Assembly (NCBI GenBank): GCA_963855995.1
Contig: OY979717.1
Coordinates: 65,915,855 to 65,979,854 of the forward strand
Length of the DNA: 64,000 nucleotides
Source: Muricea muricata
Taxonomy: Eukaryota; Cnidaria; Anthozoa; Malacalcyonacea; Plexauridae
Direction: 5' to 3'
Under the pieces are notes generated by a model. That model was not told where the DNA came from, searched no databases, and saw only the letters and a list, made by a program, of their open reading frames with translations. Of this stretch, positions 47,401 to 58,869 are shown piece by piece (position 1 is the first letter of the stretch; every line of letters starts with the position of its first letter). Both the position numbers and the translations under genes were made by a program.

Positions 47401-50400
47401 CATACATACAGCTAGGTCGGGTTTTATTCAAGCGCAATACTGTGATAGACTGAACGATTTTTTTCTGAATCTTACAGCTTTAGACTTTCATAATGCATGT
47501 GTATATTCAAGCGCCGTCCTTATTATATATACCAAATTTAAGCAGGCTTATCTTTTATGGAGACAGGTAAAATTTTTTAGCTCAGCTATTAAGGAACTTA
47601 CAAGCGCTTTTAATTAGATATTTTCTCTTACAGAGATCCGATAGAGGCAAAGAACAAACAGATCTTTTTTGCTAGGGAACTTAAGCTAAGCAGTTTGGGC
47701 CCAACTATAGGCAAACTAATCGGAGGTGGGAAGCGTATTCGTCCGACAAACATTCTTTACAAAGTGGGCTTGGTTTGTAGTGCCTTCTCCAAGCACATCA
47801 AAATACTATCTGACTATTAACTGAAATAAGCTGTCAATCAGAAAAATAGACAAATGGATATGTTATCAATTTATAATTAATTTGAGCAAAATACTACCAA
47901 AAATAATACCTTCAGTTTTTCAATTTCCTGAGCTTGGGCAACAACAGTACCATCCAGTTCTTTTATCTACAGTAGGTGTATAACAATAAAATCAAAATGT
48001 GTATTGCGTATAGATAGTACTGTATATCCTGTTAGACTTACTGTAACTGTACATACAGTATTGTTATACCCAGTAAATACATGTAATACACTTATGGACA
48101 ACACCTAAGTGTATATAAATTGCTGCACCAACCTTGTCAAGCAACTTTTGTTTCACATCGTCAAATGAAGAACCTTAAAATAAGACTTATTAAACATCAC
48201 TCACGAACCACATACTGTAATATATACCAATACATTCACTCACATGAATCTTATAAGAATACATATGAATTACAAATACTTGAATAATATACAAACCTGT
48301 TTTACCATCTACTTTATCTCCTTCTTCACTACCGTCATCTTCTCTACCTTTAGTTTTCAAAAATACAATCTAAAGTAAAAAAATAAAACAACATAAAGAG
48401 TTCGTTAATAGGAAATTTAATGTGACAATGTTAAGGGTCCAGAGTAATTGGTTTTTATACTGTTGTGGTGATCCGGCCATTCATGTGTGGATAGGAAGAG
48501 CAAAATAAATAACTCTTTTAGTCACCACTTGGTTTTGCAATCAAATATAAAAAATACGTAAAAAAAGTACCGGCTCAGGGAGAAAATCTTACTGTTTTTA
48601 GAAGTACAAATATAAGTAAAATTGCCTGTACATATGAAATGTGAATCCATATTAACAACTGATTACAGTTTTATGTTACATTTGGAAGGTTGGATTTTAG
48701 TTACGAGATCTCAGATTATAAATTTATCTAGTTTTCTGTCAACCTCGTACCCAGGCTCTTTACCTACGCCCGGCCCTGCGGAAAAGACCCTGGTCGGAGC
48801 TGGTCACGTGAACCCCCAGATTTTAGGGGTAAATCGAATTAGCACCTTTTTGCTACTAAGGGAGGAGTGGTAGAGGGGCGTACGCGTTTCTCGTGTTTTA
48901 GAATTACAACATTTGTTAAATAAAAATAATTTTCAGCAGGAAATTGGGGAGAAAGTTAATCAAAATTGTATTTTTGCTGTTGTGATTTCTTTCTGTGCAT
49001 GAAACGCGTATTGGGTTACACTTAGAGCACAAATGTGGATCAGATTTCAACTTGTCATACATCGCAGCAATTATGTCGAGGAGAAAATACTTCTATAATC
49101 TTTGGATTCGTGTTGACGGCGTTTGCAGTTTATTTCTTAAACTATATACGATAAGAGATACTAAAGGACGCCGAGCCGGGATTGTTATTAGTGCGAAATA
49201 CAGAGAAACAAGTACCGCGCAAAACGACGGCAAAATGTGTAAACAATGTTCCGAGTTGACTGAGACGTATCGCGATGAGGAAATACATCCACGTTATCAT
49301 GTTTGCTATAACGACGACAAGAATAATTCAAAGATAAGTCAAAGACTCGTCTATACGCGTATATTTAACAATACAATTCCCAAATTGATCTGATATGGCT
49401 GCTAGTATGCGCTGTATCTGTGTCACATAAAACATTAGACAATACAAAGCATATAATATGTACTGATTTTGATAGATATCCTTTTATATAGAGGATTACT
49501 GTTCTTGAACATTTTTAAAAGAAGTATATGTCTAGGAGTAATAATGATTTTTTAAACATGTTGCGAAAAATTAGTGTGTAACGTATGTTTAATACATTGT
49601 AATTGTTTTTGTATTTATAATGTAAAATTTCTATGCATTGTTAAGGCCCTGTTTAGGGTAGGTGTATGCAAGTCGCTCCTTTTATTTTAAAGATACAGAA
49701 TATGTTGTTTCTTACAAACAATGCTATGTCCCTCTTTTGACATCTGATTATTATTTTTCCCTCATATGTATGAGCTGTCGCAATTACGACAAAGTTTATG
49801 TCACCAATTCAAAATTTTCCCCAACAGGGCCTTACAATTTCTTACTTCATATGTATGCATTGCTGTTATTATAATACAAATATTGTACCGGGTGGCGCAA
49901 AAAAAAGTTAACCTGTTTGATTAAGCATAACGCCGAAACTAAAGAGTTTATCACACGGAAAACATGTTCTTCACGTTCATTAATGTCTAACTTAAAATTT
50001 GATATGCCGTGTATGCTTTTTCATGCAATATTTGCCGAGATATCGAAGTTTCAATTTCAATATTCATTTTGCAAAAGTGCACAAATTTGATAAAAATGGC
50101 CTTAAAGTGCCTTAATTAATGCTTTTATTTTATCGTACGCCCAGTGTTTAAATGAAGTTCAAATCAAAACATTAGACAGATGGATATGCTCTTTTATTTT
50201 TGTTTTACGAACTTTTGGAAAGTAATCATTAAAATTTAAAAAAACAAGGCTGTTGTGGTTCTGGGTTTGTGGCTGGGTGCCCATCGCGATGCGCTGGGTA
50301 TTTCCTCCTTGTGTTTATTTCCGAATTTAAGCTGAAAATTGCTTCGTCTGATACTATTAACTGGTCTAGGAAACCAGGGTTTTGCTCGACGGTATTTACA

Positions 50401-53400
50401 AATTAATTACAGAATTTGGAATGTGCCGCATGATGAGCAACCCAACAATTTGAGACAGCTTCGTGAAGCAATTGTTACCGAATGCCGCAACATCGTCATC
50501 GACCAGCAAACAATCCAACGTTCTTTTGACTGCTTGGTCACATGAGTAACACGTTGCATCAACGCAAGAGGACATTCTTTTGAATATGAATAGACGTTCA
50601 ACTTTAGAAAACGAACGCGTAGTACTCCGTTGTTGTCTACATTATTACATCTAAACATTTTTTTCATATTTAAATTAGTGGACCATATTTAGCTAATTTG
50701 TGCACTTTTCAAAAATGCATATTGAAATTGAAACTTCGATATCTAATGGCGAATACTGCATGAAAAAACATACCCAGCATATCACATTTTAAGTTAAACA
50801 TTAATGAAAGCGATGAGCATGGTTTCAGTGTGATAGACTTTATAGTTTCAACGTTATGCCCAATCAAACACGTTAACTTTTTTTTGCGCCACCCGGTATA
50901 TAATATAACAATGAACAATGTGCAAATTTCTGTTGCAAAAGGAGATATTTCACTGCATGGGACTGATGTTGGACATTCACCTTTTTCGTATTAAATCAAA
51001 TTTTGTAGAAATTCTTCTGTATCTCTCCCTTTTACATCCCAGTATTCACGTTGGACTGTGAACATTGAAGATAAGTAACCCAGTAGTTATTGCAAAGCAG
51101 TTTTACATGGTTTTTGCGTGATTAAGAGTTTCATAAAGTCAAAATATTTATAAATTCGCTTATCTATTGTGCCCTGAGCAACACTGACATTTTGAAGTTC
51201 GCAGATGCTTTGCGTTACAGGTACACAGCATTATACTTGCATCGGTGCAAACGTTAACATTCTAATGGATTGTTCAGAGGTTATGTAATATTTTAGGCAT
51301 AAATTGTATGTATAGCGAATAAAGCAATTATGAAAGCCCGTTTTAATGCCTTTTAAAATAAACACAACGAAACACCTATAAACTTAGGATCGCTTGACAG
51401 TTGCCAACACCCAACATAGTTTACTTATCTACACTCGTGCTTTCGGAATTCAAACGCTAACAATAATAAATGAAATGAAACACAAAACAGACAAAAATCG
51501 ATAATTTTAGATCAAAAATTCTATATTGACATATTGTCGTTCATAGCAATTACGCCATCCTATAAAGTAACGGATTTTTTAAAGAGTCACGTGACCAGCT
51601 CCGACCAGGGTCTTTTCCGCAGCGCCGGGCGTAGGTAAAGAGCCTGGGTACCAGGTTGGTTTTCTGTCACAGTCATATGTCTATTTCATGTCTGTCTATT
51701 TCTTGCTCTCTAAGTACTCAAATTGTAATACTTGTCAAAAATAACACAAATGCACTCAAAATTAAAAAAAAAAACAAATTAAAATGTCACATGATCAGAC
51801 TTTGTCCCTTAGTAAAAGGTACCCAGGTCAAAAAGTCCGCTCAAAAATTGTTTTCTAAGTACAGCAACTACACAGATTAATTAACTATCAATGTTACATT
51901 ACTTCACACCACTACAAGGCCACATCACATGTATGTGTGTTTGAAGAAGATGTACTGTATCATGACCTAAAGCCATTCAAAAACGTTCAACAATTTTCAA
52001 AATAATTTGTAGAGAGGTGTGCAACGATGTGCTGCTCATTGACCATGACTCATAAAAATTTTTAACCATACATGCATCACATGTATGTGTGTTTGAAGAA
52101 GATGTACTGTATCATGACCTAAAGCCATTCAAAAACGTTCAACAATTTTCAAAATAATTTGTAGAGAGGTGTGCAACGATGTGCTGCTCATTGACCATGA
52201 CTCATAAAAATTTTTAACCATACATGCAATACAAGGCTGCATAATACCTGTGTTTTTAACACACTAATAAGTTCATCCTTTTCCTCGATAGTAACCCTCA
52301 AGGAATCTTCCATGTGCATTTTCGCCTTCTTTTCAAGTTCAATGGTCTGCAAAAAAGAGAGATACGATACAACACTAATGTTGTAAAAGTCATCTAAGAG
52401 TAAAAAATGTGTACAATTTAGTGACTGCAGTAGAGTTAGCAAATGTTCATTTGGTGTTATGTGTGTTTATGCAATGAAAATAGTTAACATCAGGTCTTGC
52501 CAGTTTTAGAGCTCATACATGTACCATTATATGTTCTGTATATACTGTATGTCAGATATGTGTGTCAAATTACACATCTTCTCTTCTTTTACATTCTTGT
52601 ATTAATATGCATGTCATTAATGTTGTGTCGTTCATATTTTATTGCGTGCATGTCTGTGATGAGAAGAGGGGAGAAGTAATTTTTTCATGTCATTTGTCCA
52701 AGCCTCGTAGCATGACATGGGTTTTCAGCCAATTATTACTCTTGACTACAGCCTGTATTTACTGCTAATGCAGCTTTAATTACAAGTGTGATAACTGTAC
52801 ATGTTAAGTAATTCTAAATGACAGATTCATATGTAGAAACTATTAATAATTAATTAATTATATTAATTTATATGTACACACTAAGGGCCTACAATAACAT
52901 ACTGTACTCTAGTGCTACAAGACATACTATACCTCCTTTAACTCTGAAATTTTTCTTATCTGTTTATCCTGACTTTGTCCAAGATTATGCTAAACATAAA
53001 CATATTAAAGGTAAATGTATTTCATTTGTACAATTACAGGTACATAGTAAGAGACACTTGAGATTTATTTTGATCACAGTAGTTGCAAGTATATAAATGT
53101 ATATGTTACATATAGGGTCAGGTCATTCAGGAAAAAAACATAAGACTGAAAATCATCTGACAAAAAACAGAAAAACAATTTTTCCAAATGCAATGAAAAA
53201 ATCTTTATGCAGATTTATTTTTTCTTCCACCTCCCTGATTGGAACTGAAGTTCAGAGTTTTTGTCCTGTGATACTAACAACTGTAAAAATTAACAGCTGT
53301 TTTACATCATGTCTCACAGCAGATTAGTGTTGGTTAAGTAACATGGTACCTGTAACTTTTCATTTTCTTTCTGCAAGCTTTTGTATGCATCAACAACCTA

Positions 53401-55253
53401 AAGAAAAACCACCATGCAATGCTAAATTCATTTTTATTCTCATTGACTATGCCCATTCTTGGTAGTATCCTCACCAGTTACATTCATCGAGTACCAGTAT
53501 TTGGTTAAAATAAAGATAAATACAGATAGCATACTCTTTCAAAGACATGGCTCTACATGTACCTCAGAAAATTTAATTTTGTAACGTGTCAGAGCTTTTT
53601 CTTGCTTCTTTGCAAGTTGTAAAAGATCATCTTTTGTTGCCACATCAATTTTTTTTCCTGTCTCAGAGTCGTCAGATTTATAATCGGACTTTTCTGGACT
53701 CTGAGGTGTAGCAGTTGTTTTACTTGGTGTGGTATTTGGAGTTTCAACTTCAGAATTGTCAGACGAATCATTCTTATGGGTTGATGATGAATCATTTTGT
53801 GCTCGGCCAGCCTGCCAAATGTAAATTCAGATTAACATGAATACAATGCCATACAGTAGCTATTAGGAGGGTGGGCAATTAGGTTACGTTAGATTTGGTT
53901 AAGTTAGTGACTTTTATTACAAGAATATGTTTCACAGCATTATGGATACTAATAACCTATAAGTGCTGAGTTTAGAGAGGGAAGAAATATATACAGGTAA
54001 AACATTAACCTGAGAGACTAGTAAGTGCAAAAATGGTGCACAGGGAATAAAACACATTACGTAGAGCATATTACATAACATGACATTAGTAGGCTACCCG
54101 CACACACAACTCTTTGCTTGGCTGATAGCTCCCACATGGTGATTGCTCAGCCGATAGCTCACAAGAAGACTTGATCCAAGTGTCTCTCTCTTATACATAA
54201 AAATAGTAGATGGGAGAGCCTTCATCTCAAGTTGTACAGACACCAATATGAAATGAAGGATTGACCCAAACCTTCATTTATACTATGTATGTTCGGTGCA
54301 CAGTTGAGCTCGTCATTGAGCACACATTTTGGTACAAAAAATACTAAGTTGCACACTGGTGAACAAAAATGATTGTTAAAATTAAATGCATCCTCAGCAA
54401 ACAGCATGTTTTGTGGACCCTCAGCTGGTCATCAATGTCAATACCATCAACAGTCTCAGGTATACAAAACATACTGTTTCCCTCACTCCCAGTCAATAAG
54501 TGTTAAATGATTCACCCTTAAAATTTGTTTCTATATGCAGGAAACTTGTATATTACATGTCAAGTTACCAGTTGCAACTATTCAAGCAATAAAAATGTAC
54601 TGAGTCTGATTCCAAAAGATTAGAAATAGTTGAGCATTTAGGGGAAAAATTCTGCAATTCAACTTTCACAACATCCATTAAAAAGGAAACCACAAATAAT
54701 ACAACACACTCCTAGATTGTTTGAGTGTAGATAAGCCCAGTATTAAGCTATACGTGGCATTCAAAATACGTAGCACTCATACTTTAAATTGTATATTGAT
54801 GAATATATTAGATTGTCAATATAATTATTGCGATCGGAAAAAAAATCTGATATAACGAAAACAAAATAGTTATTGTCTAAAAGCAATGCCTACCTCGAGA
54901 AGCTGGTGAACTCGAGCGATCACATGTTGGGATGTTGGTGTGGCATTTTGTTGTTCAACACTACCAGAACCATCATCAGGGGTCGACTGAATTTCACCTT
55001 GTTTGTCGGAAGAAACCACAGGCGATTCAACAGCTTTTGTAACAGAGGAAGTTACCTTGATAAGATGTGTTAAAATATCTTTTAAATAAAATAGACCTTA
55101 ATGAAAGATTACAAATGCTTCATTGTTGTGTAAAAGCGTAATTAAAATCGATCGTACCTCTTTTGAACGTCTCTTTGGTCCCTCATTTCTTGATACTGGA
55201 CTTTGTTCTCCCTCAGATTCACTTTCAATCTTTTGCTTTAGTTTTTTAAACAT
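34787..55253 (-). CDS. GOLGA4: Golgin-245/GOLGA4-like trans-Golgi GRIP-domain tether, 18 coding exons
   Basis: Exons (minus): 55158-55253, 54894-55055, 53563-53811, 53350-53397, 52933-52989, 52248-52346, 48297-48369, 48133-48173, 47910-47966, 45863-46387, 44861-45035, 44710-44759, 37971-41840, 37840-37881, 36470-36532, 35863-36000, 35366-35413, 34787-34927. All junctions are GT-AG and in phase, giving ~1,976 residues (human GOLGA4 ~2,230). The protein starts MFKKLKQKI, the tip motif of golgin-97/245 that captures endosome-derived vesicles through TBC1D23. A Ser/Thr/Pro-rich stretch follows, then a conserved block (ALTRYKIKF, SQDKQIRKISELKE, EKDELISVLKTQ), a very long coiled coil, a Pro-rich hinge and a GRIP domain. 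The GRIP domain binds Arl1-GTP on the trans-Golgi. Large introns are filled with transposons. Rare alternative exons were not excluded. Confidence 0.95.
37032..37212. mobile_element. MITE in golgin intron
   Basis: CCGATCCGAACGTTGTACCC at the left and the inverse GGATACAACGTTCGGATCGG at the right. A second pair, CCAATAAATTACTGGG and CCCAGTAATTTATTGG, lies inside. A CCCTGACCCAAACCCCAACC stretch is in the loop. 181 bp, non-coding. Confidence 0.85.
37237..37389. mobile_element. Hairpin MITE in golgin intron
   Basis: AGGTTATTATATAAGGGGCA with AGGCGATATCAG pairs with CTGATATCGCCTTGTCCCTC and ATATGATAACCT. The centre GGGCGATATAATGAATGTC also pairs with GACATTTATGATATTGCCC. The whole 153 bp is one hairpin. 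Related words recur near 37480-37500. Confidence 0.8.
37971..41840 (-). CDS. GOLGA4: Golgin coiled-coil exon (3,870 bp, 1,290 codons)
   Basis: This single exon, phase 0 at both ends, encodes about two thirds of the golgin: unbroken Glu/Lys/Gln/Leu heptads from QNYENVMQG to KRRSPAGQTN. Words such as KIASVKKEMSSQLEKQ and LKQVVKEFQAKLADKDREIQ match the distal rod of GOLGA4 in order, which separates it from golgin-97 and GCC proteins. The rod holds the GRIP anchor and the vesicle-capturing tip far apart. Acceptor TTTCTTTAG at 41841 side, donor GTAAGT at 37970 side. Confidence 0.95.
43325..44139. mobile_element. MITE inside the Tc1-like element (AAGCCCCG ends)
   Basis: AAGCCCCGTACACACGAGCA at the left and the inverse ...GCTCGTCTGTTCGGGGCTT at the right. 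CGTACACACGAGCAA recurs internally near 44081 and TACACACGAGCAAG near 43992. It is split by a second element at 43483-43958. Confidence 0.82.
43483..43958. mobile_element. TTAA-flanked MITE (AGGGGCAC ends), nested third level
   Basis: The ends AGGGGCACTTTGATGAAACT and AGTTTCATCGAAGTGCCCCT pair. The arms continue about 170 bp, with CTCCGATCGAAAATTCGTAC against its inverse and a nearby GGCAGCGC/GGCGGCCG loop edge. TTAA lies at 43479-43482 and 43959-43962. A TTAA target is typical of piggyBac-type elements. Non-coding. Confidence 0.85.
48995..49393 (+). CDS. Unrecognised 132-codon open frame inside the TIR element
   Basis: It starts at an ATG and is Lys/Arg- and Tyr-rich, with one CxxC (CKQC) and several Cys/His (HPRYHVCY). 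It has no similarity I can name. It lies in the left third of the 2.9-kb TIR element and may be part of a lost transposase, a captured host exon or chance. It has no obvious splice context. Confidence 0.25.
   Translation: MHETRIGLHLEHKCGSDFNLSYIAAIMSRRKYFYNLWIRVDGVCSLFLKLYTIRDTKGRRAGIVISAKYRETSTAQNDGKMCKQCSELTETYRDEEIHPRYHVCYNDDKNNSKISQRLVYTRIFNNTIPKLI
49889..50898 (+). mobile_element. mariner-like element remnant with ~215-bp TIRs
   Basis: It starts CCGGGTGGCGCAAAAAAAAG and ends TTTTTTTTGCGCCACCCGG, with TA on both sides. Pairing extends ~215 bp to GAAACTTCGATATCTAATGG and its partner. Between the arms the plus strand at 50339-50580 reads RIWNVPHDEQPNNLRQLREA and later RCINARG, the C-terminal end of a mariner-type transposase. 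The catalytic part is missing. It is nested in the 2.9-kb element. Confidence 0.85.
51925..52228. repeat. 152-bp tandem duplication in golgin intron
   Basis: TCACATGTATGTGTGTTTGA through GACCATGACTCATAAAAATT to CCATACATGCA occurs at 51925-52076 and again at 52077-52228, essentially identical. A recent local duplication only 20 bases from the exon ending at 52248. Confidence 0.93.
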
Positions 55254-55485
55254 TTTCTAGTGAAATGTAAACTTCATACAGCCACAATTTATATGTTTTT
55301 TGTATTGTTTTTACGCCACTTTCCTGAAGCCATCTTTGTTTGCCACGGTGCATAATTTTACCCGGGAGTTTATATCGTATATGATTAATATCGGGGATTA
55401 AACCACGATTCATTTACCCGGGAGTTTTTCTAACTTTAGCTGGGAAAAAGGATATTGTATGAGTTACAATTGAGCTGGCCGCATA
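55254..55485. promoter_or_regulatory. Golgin 5' flank (likely promoter/5' UTR region)
   Basis: The first exon starts at 55253 on the minus strand, and the LTR element begins 230 bases upstream. The flank contains two copies of ACCCGGGAGTTT (near 55360 and 55418) and no TATA box placed convincingly. The assignment rests on position only. Confidence 0.3.
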
Positions 55486-55668
55486 GTGCTGTAATATAAG
55501 CAAGTGCACAAAAAGTACTCTTGCAACACGCTTCTGTATTAAACCCAATCCTTCTGATTACAAAACAACCAAAATCCTCCCCTAATTCTTATTCCCAATT
55601 CTTTATGTAATCTTGTTTATTGTCACTTTACACTGACCTATATACTGTCACTGTACGTTACCTCCTCC

Positions 55669-57816
55669 CTAATGGAGAGCGTCCTCGATCTCTACTTCGT
55701 TTAGATTGTAATCCTGGTACCTGTCTGGTGGTCGACGCTGGCGGGTGGATCGCCGTGGCAGTGCACGCTCTGACGGTAGCCAGGGTTGTCCTTCTGTGAA
55801 CTTTTCTTGGTGATGTATCCTCGGTTCGTACGGAACACTTGCAGCTTGGGGTTCCACGCTCGGGCAGTCCGTTGACCTTTTTTCTTCATCTTTTGGTCTG
55901 CGTGGGGCTGGCTTGAGACTATTGCGATGGACCAATTTCGCTTTACCGTTTCCGGTTTCTGGCTTGATGTGATAGTTCATACTACCAAGACGACTAAGAA
56001 TCTTGTAAGGTCCGGCTCATTGTTGATTGAATTTCCGGCCCAAACCTTTCGGGACTGCTGTGTTGATGAGCCACACTAGATCTCCCTCTTTAAACGGTAC
56101 ACCTTGGTCAACCTTATTACGATCATCATACCCCTTCTTCTGTTTTCTCTGTGCCTCACTTATATTTTCTTTCACCACGCATTGAACGTCATTCAACCCT
56201 TTTCCAACTGGTCATAGTAGTTTGAGATAAACTTCTCCTTAGCTTCTACTTGCGTACCTATCTGTACTAATAGTGTGTTGGCTTGGCGACCGTAAACTGC
56301 TCTGAAGAGTGAAACGCCCGATGAGTGTACACTATTGCGGTAGGCAAACAAGGCCAAAGGTAAGTGAACATCCCAATCGTTATGATCTTTGTTCAAATAA
56401 CCTGTTAGGATTTCCCTCAGGGTGCATGCGGTTTAACCTTTCTACCTGCCCGTCAGTTTGTGGATGGTATGGCGAAGTTCGCCACTTCTTCACCTCGAGA
56501 AGACGGAACACTTGTCTCATTATGTCTGCCTCGAAATTTCTTCCTTGATCGGTTAGAAGTTTATTTGGGACTCCGTGTTTGCTTATAACCTCGTCCACAA
56601 ATGCCTTAGCTACAAGTCCTGGCAGACATGAGGGAGTCGCGAAGTCACGCACCGCATCAACTTTTGCTGTGTCGGGATCAGTCCCTTGTGCGGATACAAT
56701 GTGGCCAAGAGACTTTACGGACCCCTGTGCAAATTGACACTTGTCTCGCTTGACTTTCAATCCAGCAGCTCGAATACGACGAAATACTTCTTCCAGAATA
56801 CTTTGATGTTCCTTCCAATGTTTCAGAAAAGATGATATTGTCTTCAATGAAAACAAGACAACCTTTGATCTCCCTTTGGATATTTCCCATCATGCACTGG
56901 AATGAAGCACAAGCATTGGTTAGACAAAAGGGCATAACCGTGAACTCGTAGTGGTTTCCGCCTACCGCGAATGCTGTCTTATCCCTATTCTCCTCTCGCA
57001 AAGGTACTTGCCAGAACCCAGAAGCAAGGTCAAGGGTACTGAAGTAGCACGCTCCACCCAGCTGGTCAAGAATTGATCGTCTATACGTGGTATCGGCTGG
57101 GCGTCCTTCTTTGTTGCTGAATTAACCCGCCGAAAGTCAACGCAAAATCTATAATCACCGTCTTTTTTGGGGGCTAACACGATTGGTGAGGACCAAAGAC
57201 TGTTACTCGGGCAAATCAGACTCCTCTCCAGCATGTCATTTACCTGCTTGTTCACCACCTTGTTGAGATGAACAGGAATCCTGTAAGGCTTTTGTTTCAC
57301 GGGACGACTGTCGCCAGTATTAATCCAGTGTTCTGCTTGTGTAGCTCGACCTAACGGGTCGCTCGGTCCATTTACAAAGAAATCCGAATAATTTTCCAAC
57401 AGGACACCAAACTTGTTCACGATGGGGGCAGTGATCTCAAGTATCAACTCGACTTCTCCCATAGACCAGGAGAGCTTGGCATTCCCTATGTCTACAATCA
57501 TTCCCCCTGATTTTAAGAAATCAGCCCCCAAAATACAAGTGTTCCTCATGCCAAAAACAAGAAACTGATGGGATACACTGAAAGTTCCAAGACAAACACT
57601 CAATTCTTTCATCCCCAGTACCTGAAGGTTTTCTCCGCCAACCCCTTGAGCCTTCAAATAGCAAGGCTTCAAAGGGCCACAAATAAATTCTCGACTGACT
57701 AATGACACTGTTGCACCTGTGTCCACTGAACATTTACGCTCATGTCCACCAACCTGTGCCTTAATGAAGACTGCTATGGGCATTGATACAGTTTGTGGGC
57801 AAGGCCGCATCATCAC
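55669..57816 (-). pseudogene. Retrotransposon Pol remnant (protease, RT, integrase), broken and deleted
   Basis: From 57816 down: an aspartic protease with the SVDTGAT active site, then reverse transcriptase N-terminal motifs (SLWSSPIVL, CVDFRRVNS). A frameshift occurs near 57000. The palm catalytic box is degenerate (FIED where YxDD is expected). After a RT thumb stretch the frame jumps at about 56640 directly to the integrase core (LTDQGRNF, PYHPQTDGQVERLNR), so RNase H and the integrase zinc-binding domain are deleted. A further frameshift follows, then C-terminal pieces to 55669. It is non-functional. Confidence 0.88.
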
Positions 57817-57831
57817 AGGCAGACCCCCGGC

Positions 57832-58761
57832 CTAGTAACGGGTCGGCCCTTGGTCGTTTCCCTGACGTGGTCGAGCATGGGCAGGGGAATGGCACCGAAA
57901 TTGACATTCCCTTACAAAATGGCCAATGTCTCCACAAACAAAGCAATAATTTTCCATTTGGCGCTGTCGATAATTTGTTCGTCGACTATTTCCCCCTGAG
58001 CTCCTACACTCATTAGCAATGTGCCCCGTCTTACCACATTGATAGCAAGACCCTCGCTGCGTCCCAAAATGACTCCGTGTAGATGCAGCATTTATACTAG
58101 TAACCGATTGAGATAGTTCACTAACCTTCTTTGTCAGTGTGTCCACATTTTCAATCAACTGGGCAACCAAGGGTGAAGGGGGCATCATCGGCTGTGTAAC
58201 ACCACTTGTGCTGGTTTGGTTATCTTGGCCGTATTCCTGGCTCGAATAAATTTGACCCGCTAGATCTACCTGCTGTGCAACTGCGACTGTCTCCTCATAG
58301 GAAAGAGTTGGTCGTTGTAATAGCTGCCTCTTTAACTCAGCTGACACCCCTTCAACAAACTGTTGCTTAAGGAGGGTTTCACTGTCTCCCTTTTCAATCT
58401 TGGGCATTGCACGCCTTTGCAGCGCTTCTAAATTATAGGCAAACACTTGGATGTCTTCTTCCGGTTTTCGCACTCGACTGCGAAATGCCATCATTGCAAG
58501 ATGCTTGCCGTTTTCGTCCCCACCAAATGCTTCAGTGAGCGCCTTCGTTAGTGACTTGTAATCCTCTTTCTTTGCTGCTGCTAGTCGTTCAAATATAGCG
58601 AAAGCTTTCCCCGACAGTAGAGTTGGTAGCCTTTTTAACATGTCGGTTTCTTTCCACTCATTCGTCAATGCACAAAGCTCGAATTTCCGCAGCCATAACA
58701 CAATATCGCCATCAGAAAAGATCTCGGGAAGTGCCATACTCGTACGCGCCGCTGTAGCCAT
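57832..58761 (-). CDS. Retrotransposon Gag-like protein with two zinc knuckles
   Basis: 309 codons from the ATG at 58759-58761, just inside the primer-binding site. An N-terminal helical capsid-like region (WLRKFELC, EAFGGDE, FAYNLEALQRRA) is followed by two CCHC knuckles, CYQCGKTGHIANEC and CFVCGDIGHFVREC, that bind RNA in virus-like particles. The frame is intact. Pol starts in another frame about 16 bases downstream, so expression of pol would need frameshifting or the frame has drifted. Confidence 0.85.
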   Translation of the reverse strand: MATAARTSMALPEIFSDGDIVLWLRKFELCALTNEWKETDMLKRLPTLLSGKAFAIFERLAAAKKEDYKSLTKALTEAFGGDENGKHLAMMAFRSRVRKPEEDIQVFAYNLEALQRRAMPKIEKGDSETLLKQQFVEGVSAELKRQLLQRPTLSYEETVAVAQQVDLAGQIYSSQEYGQDNQTSTSGVTQPMMPPSPLVAQLIENVDTLTKKVSELSQSVTSINAASTRSHFGTQRGSCYQCGKTGHIANECRSSGGNSRRTNYRQRQMENYCFVCGDIGHFVRECQFRCHSPAHARPRQGNDQGPTRY

Positions 58762-58869
58762 CCTGGTCACGGCACCAAAATGTAATATAAGCAAGTGAAA
58801 CAAAAAGTAGTCTTACAACACGCTTTTGTATAAAGCCCAATCTTTTTCTTTAAAACTACCCTACTTCTC

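Larger units (their letters stand above)
48740..51658. mobile_element. 2.9-kb TIR element with 9-bp duplication in golgin intron (Mutator-like?)
   Basis: Left end CAACCTCGTACCCAGGCTCT and right inverse AGAGCCTGGGTACCAGGTTG. Pairing runs ~70 bp through CCTGGTCGGAGCTGGTCACG. GTTTTCTGT flanks both sides (48731-48739, 51659-51667), and the match even extends two more bases. A 9-bp duplication is the size made by Mutator-like elements, but no MULE transposase is visible. The interior holds a 132-codon open frame (48995-49393) and a complete mariner-like relic at about 49889-50898. Confidence 0.85.
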
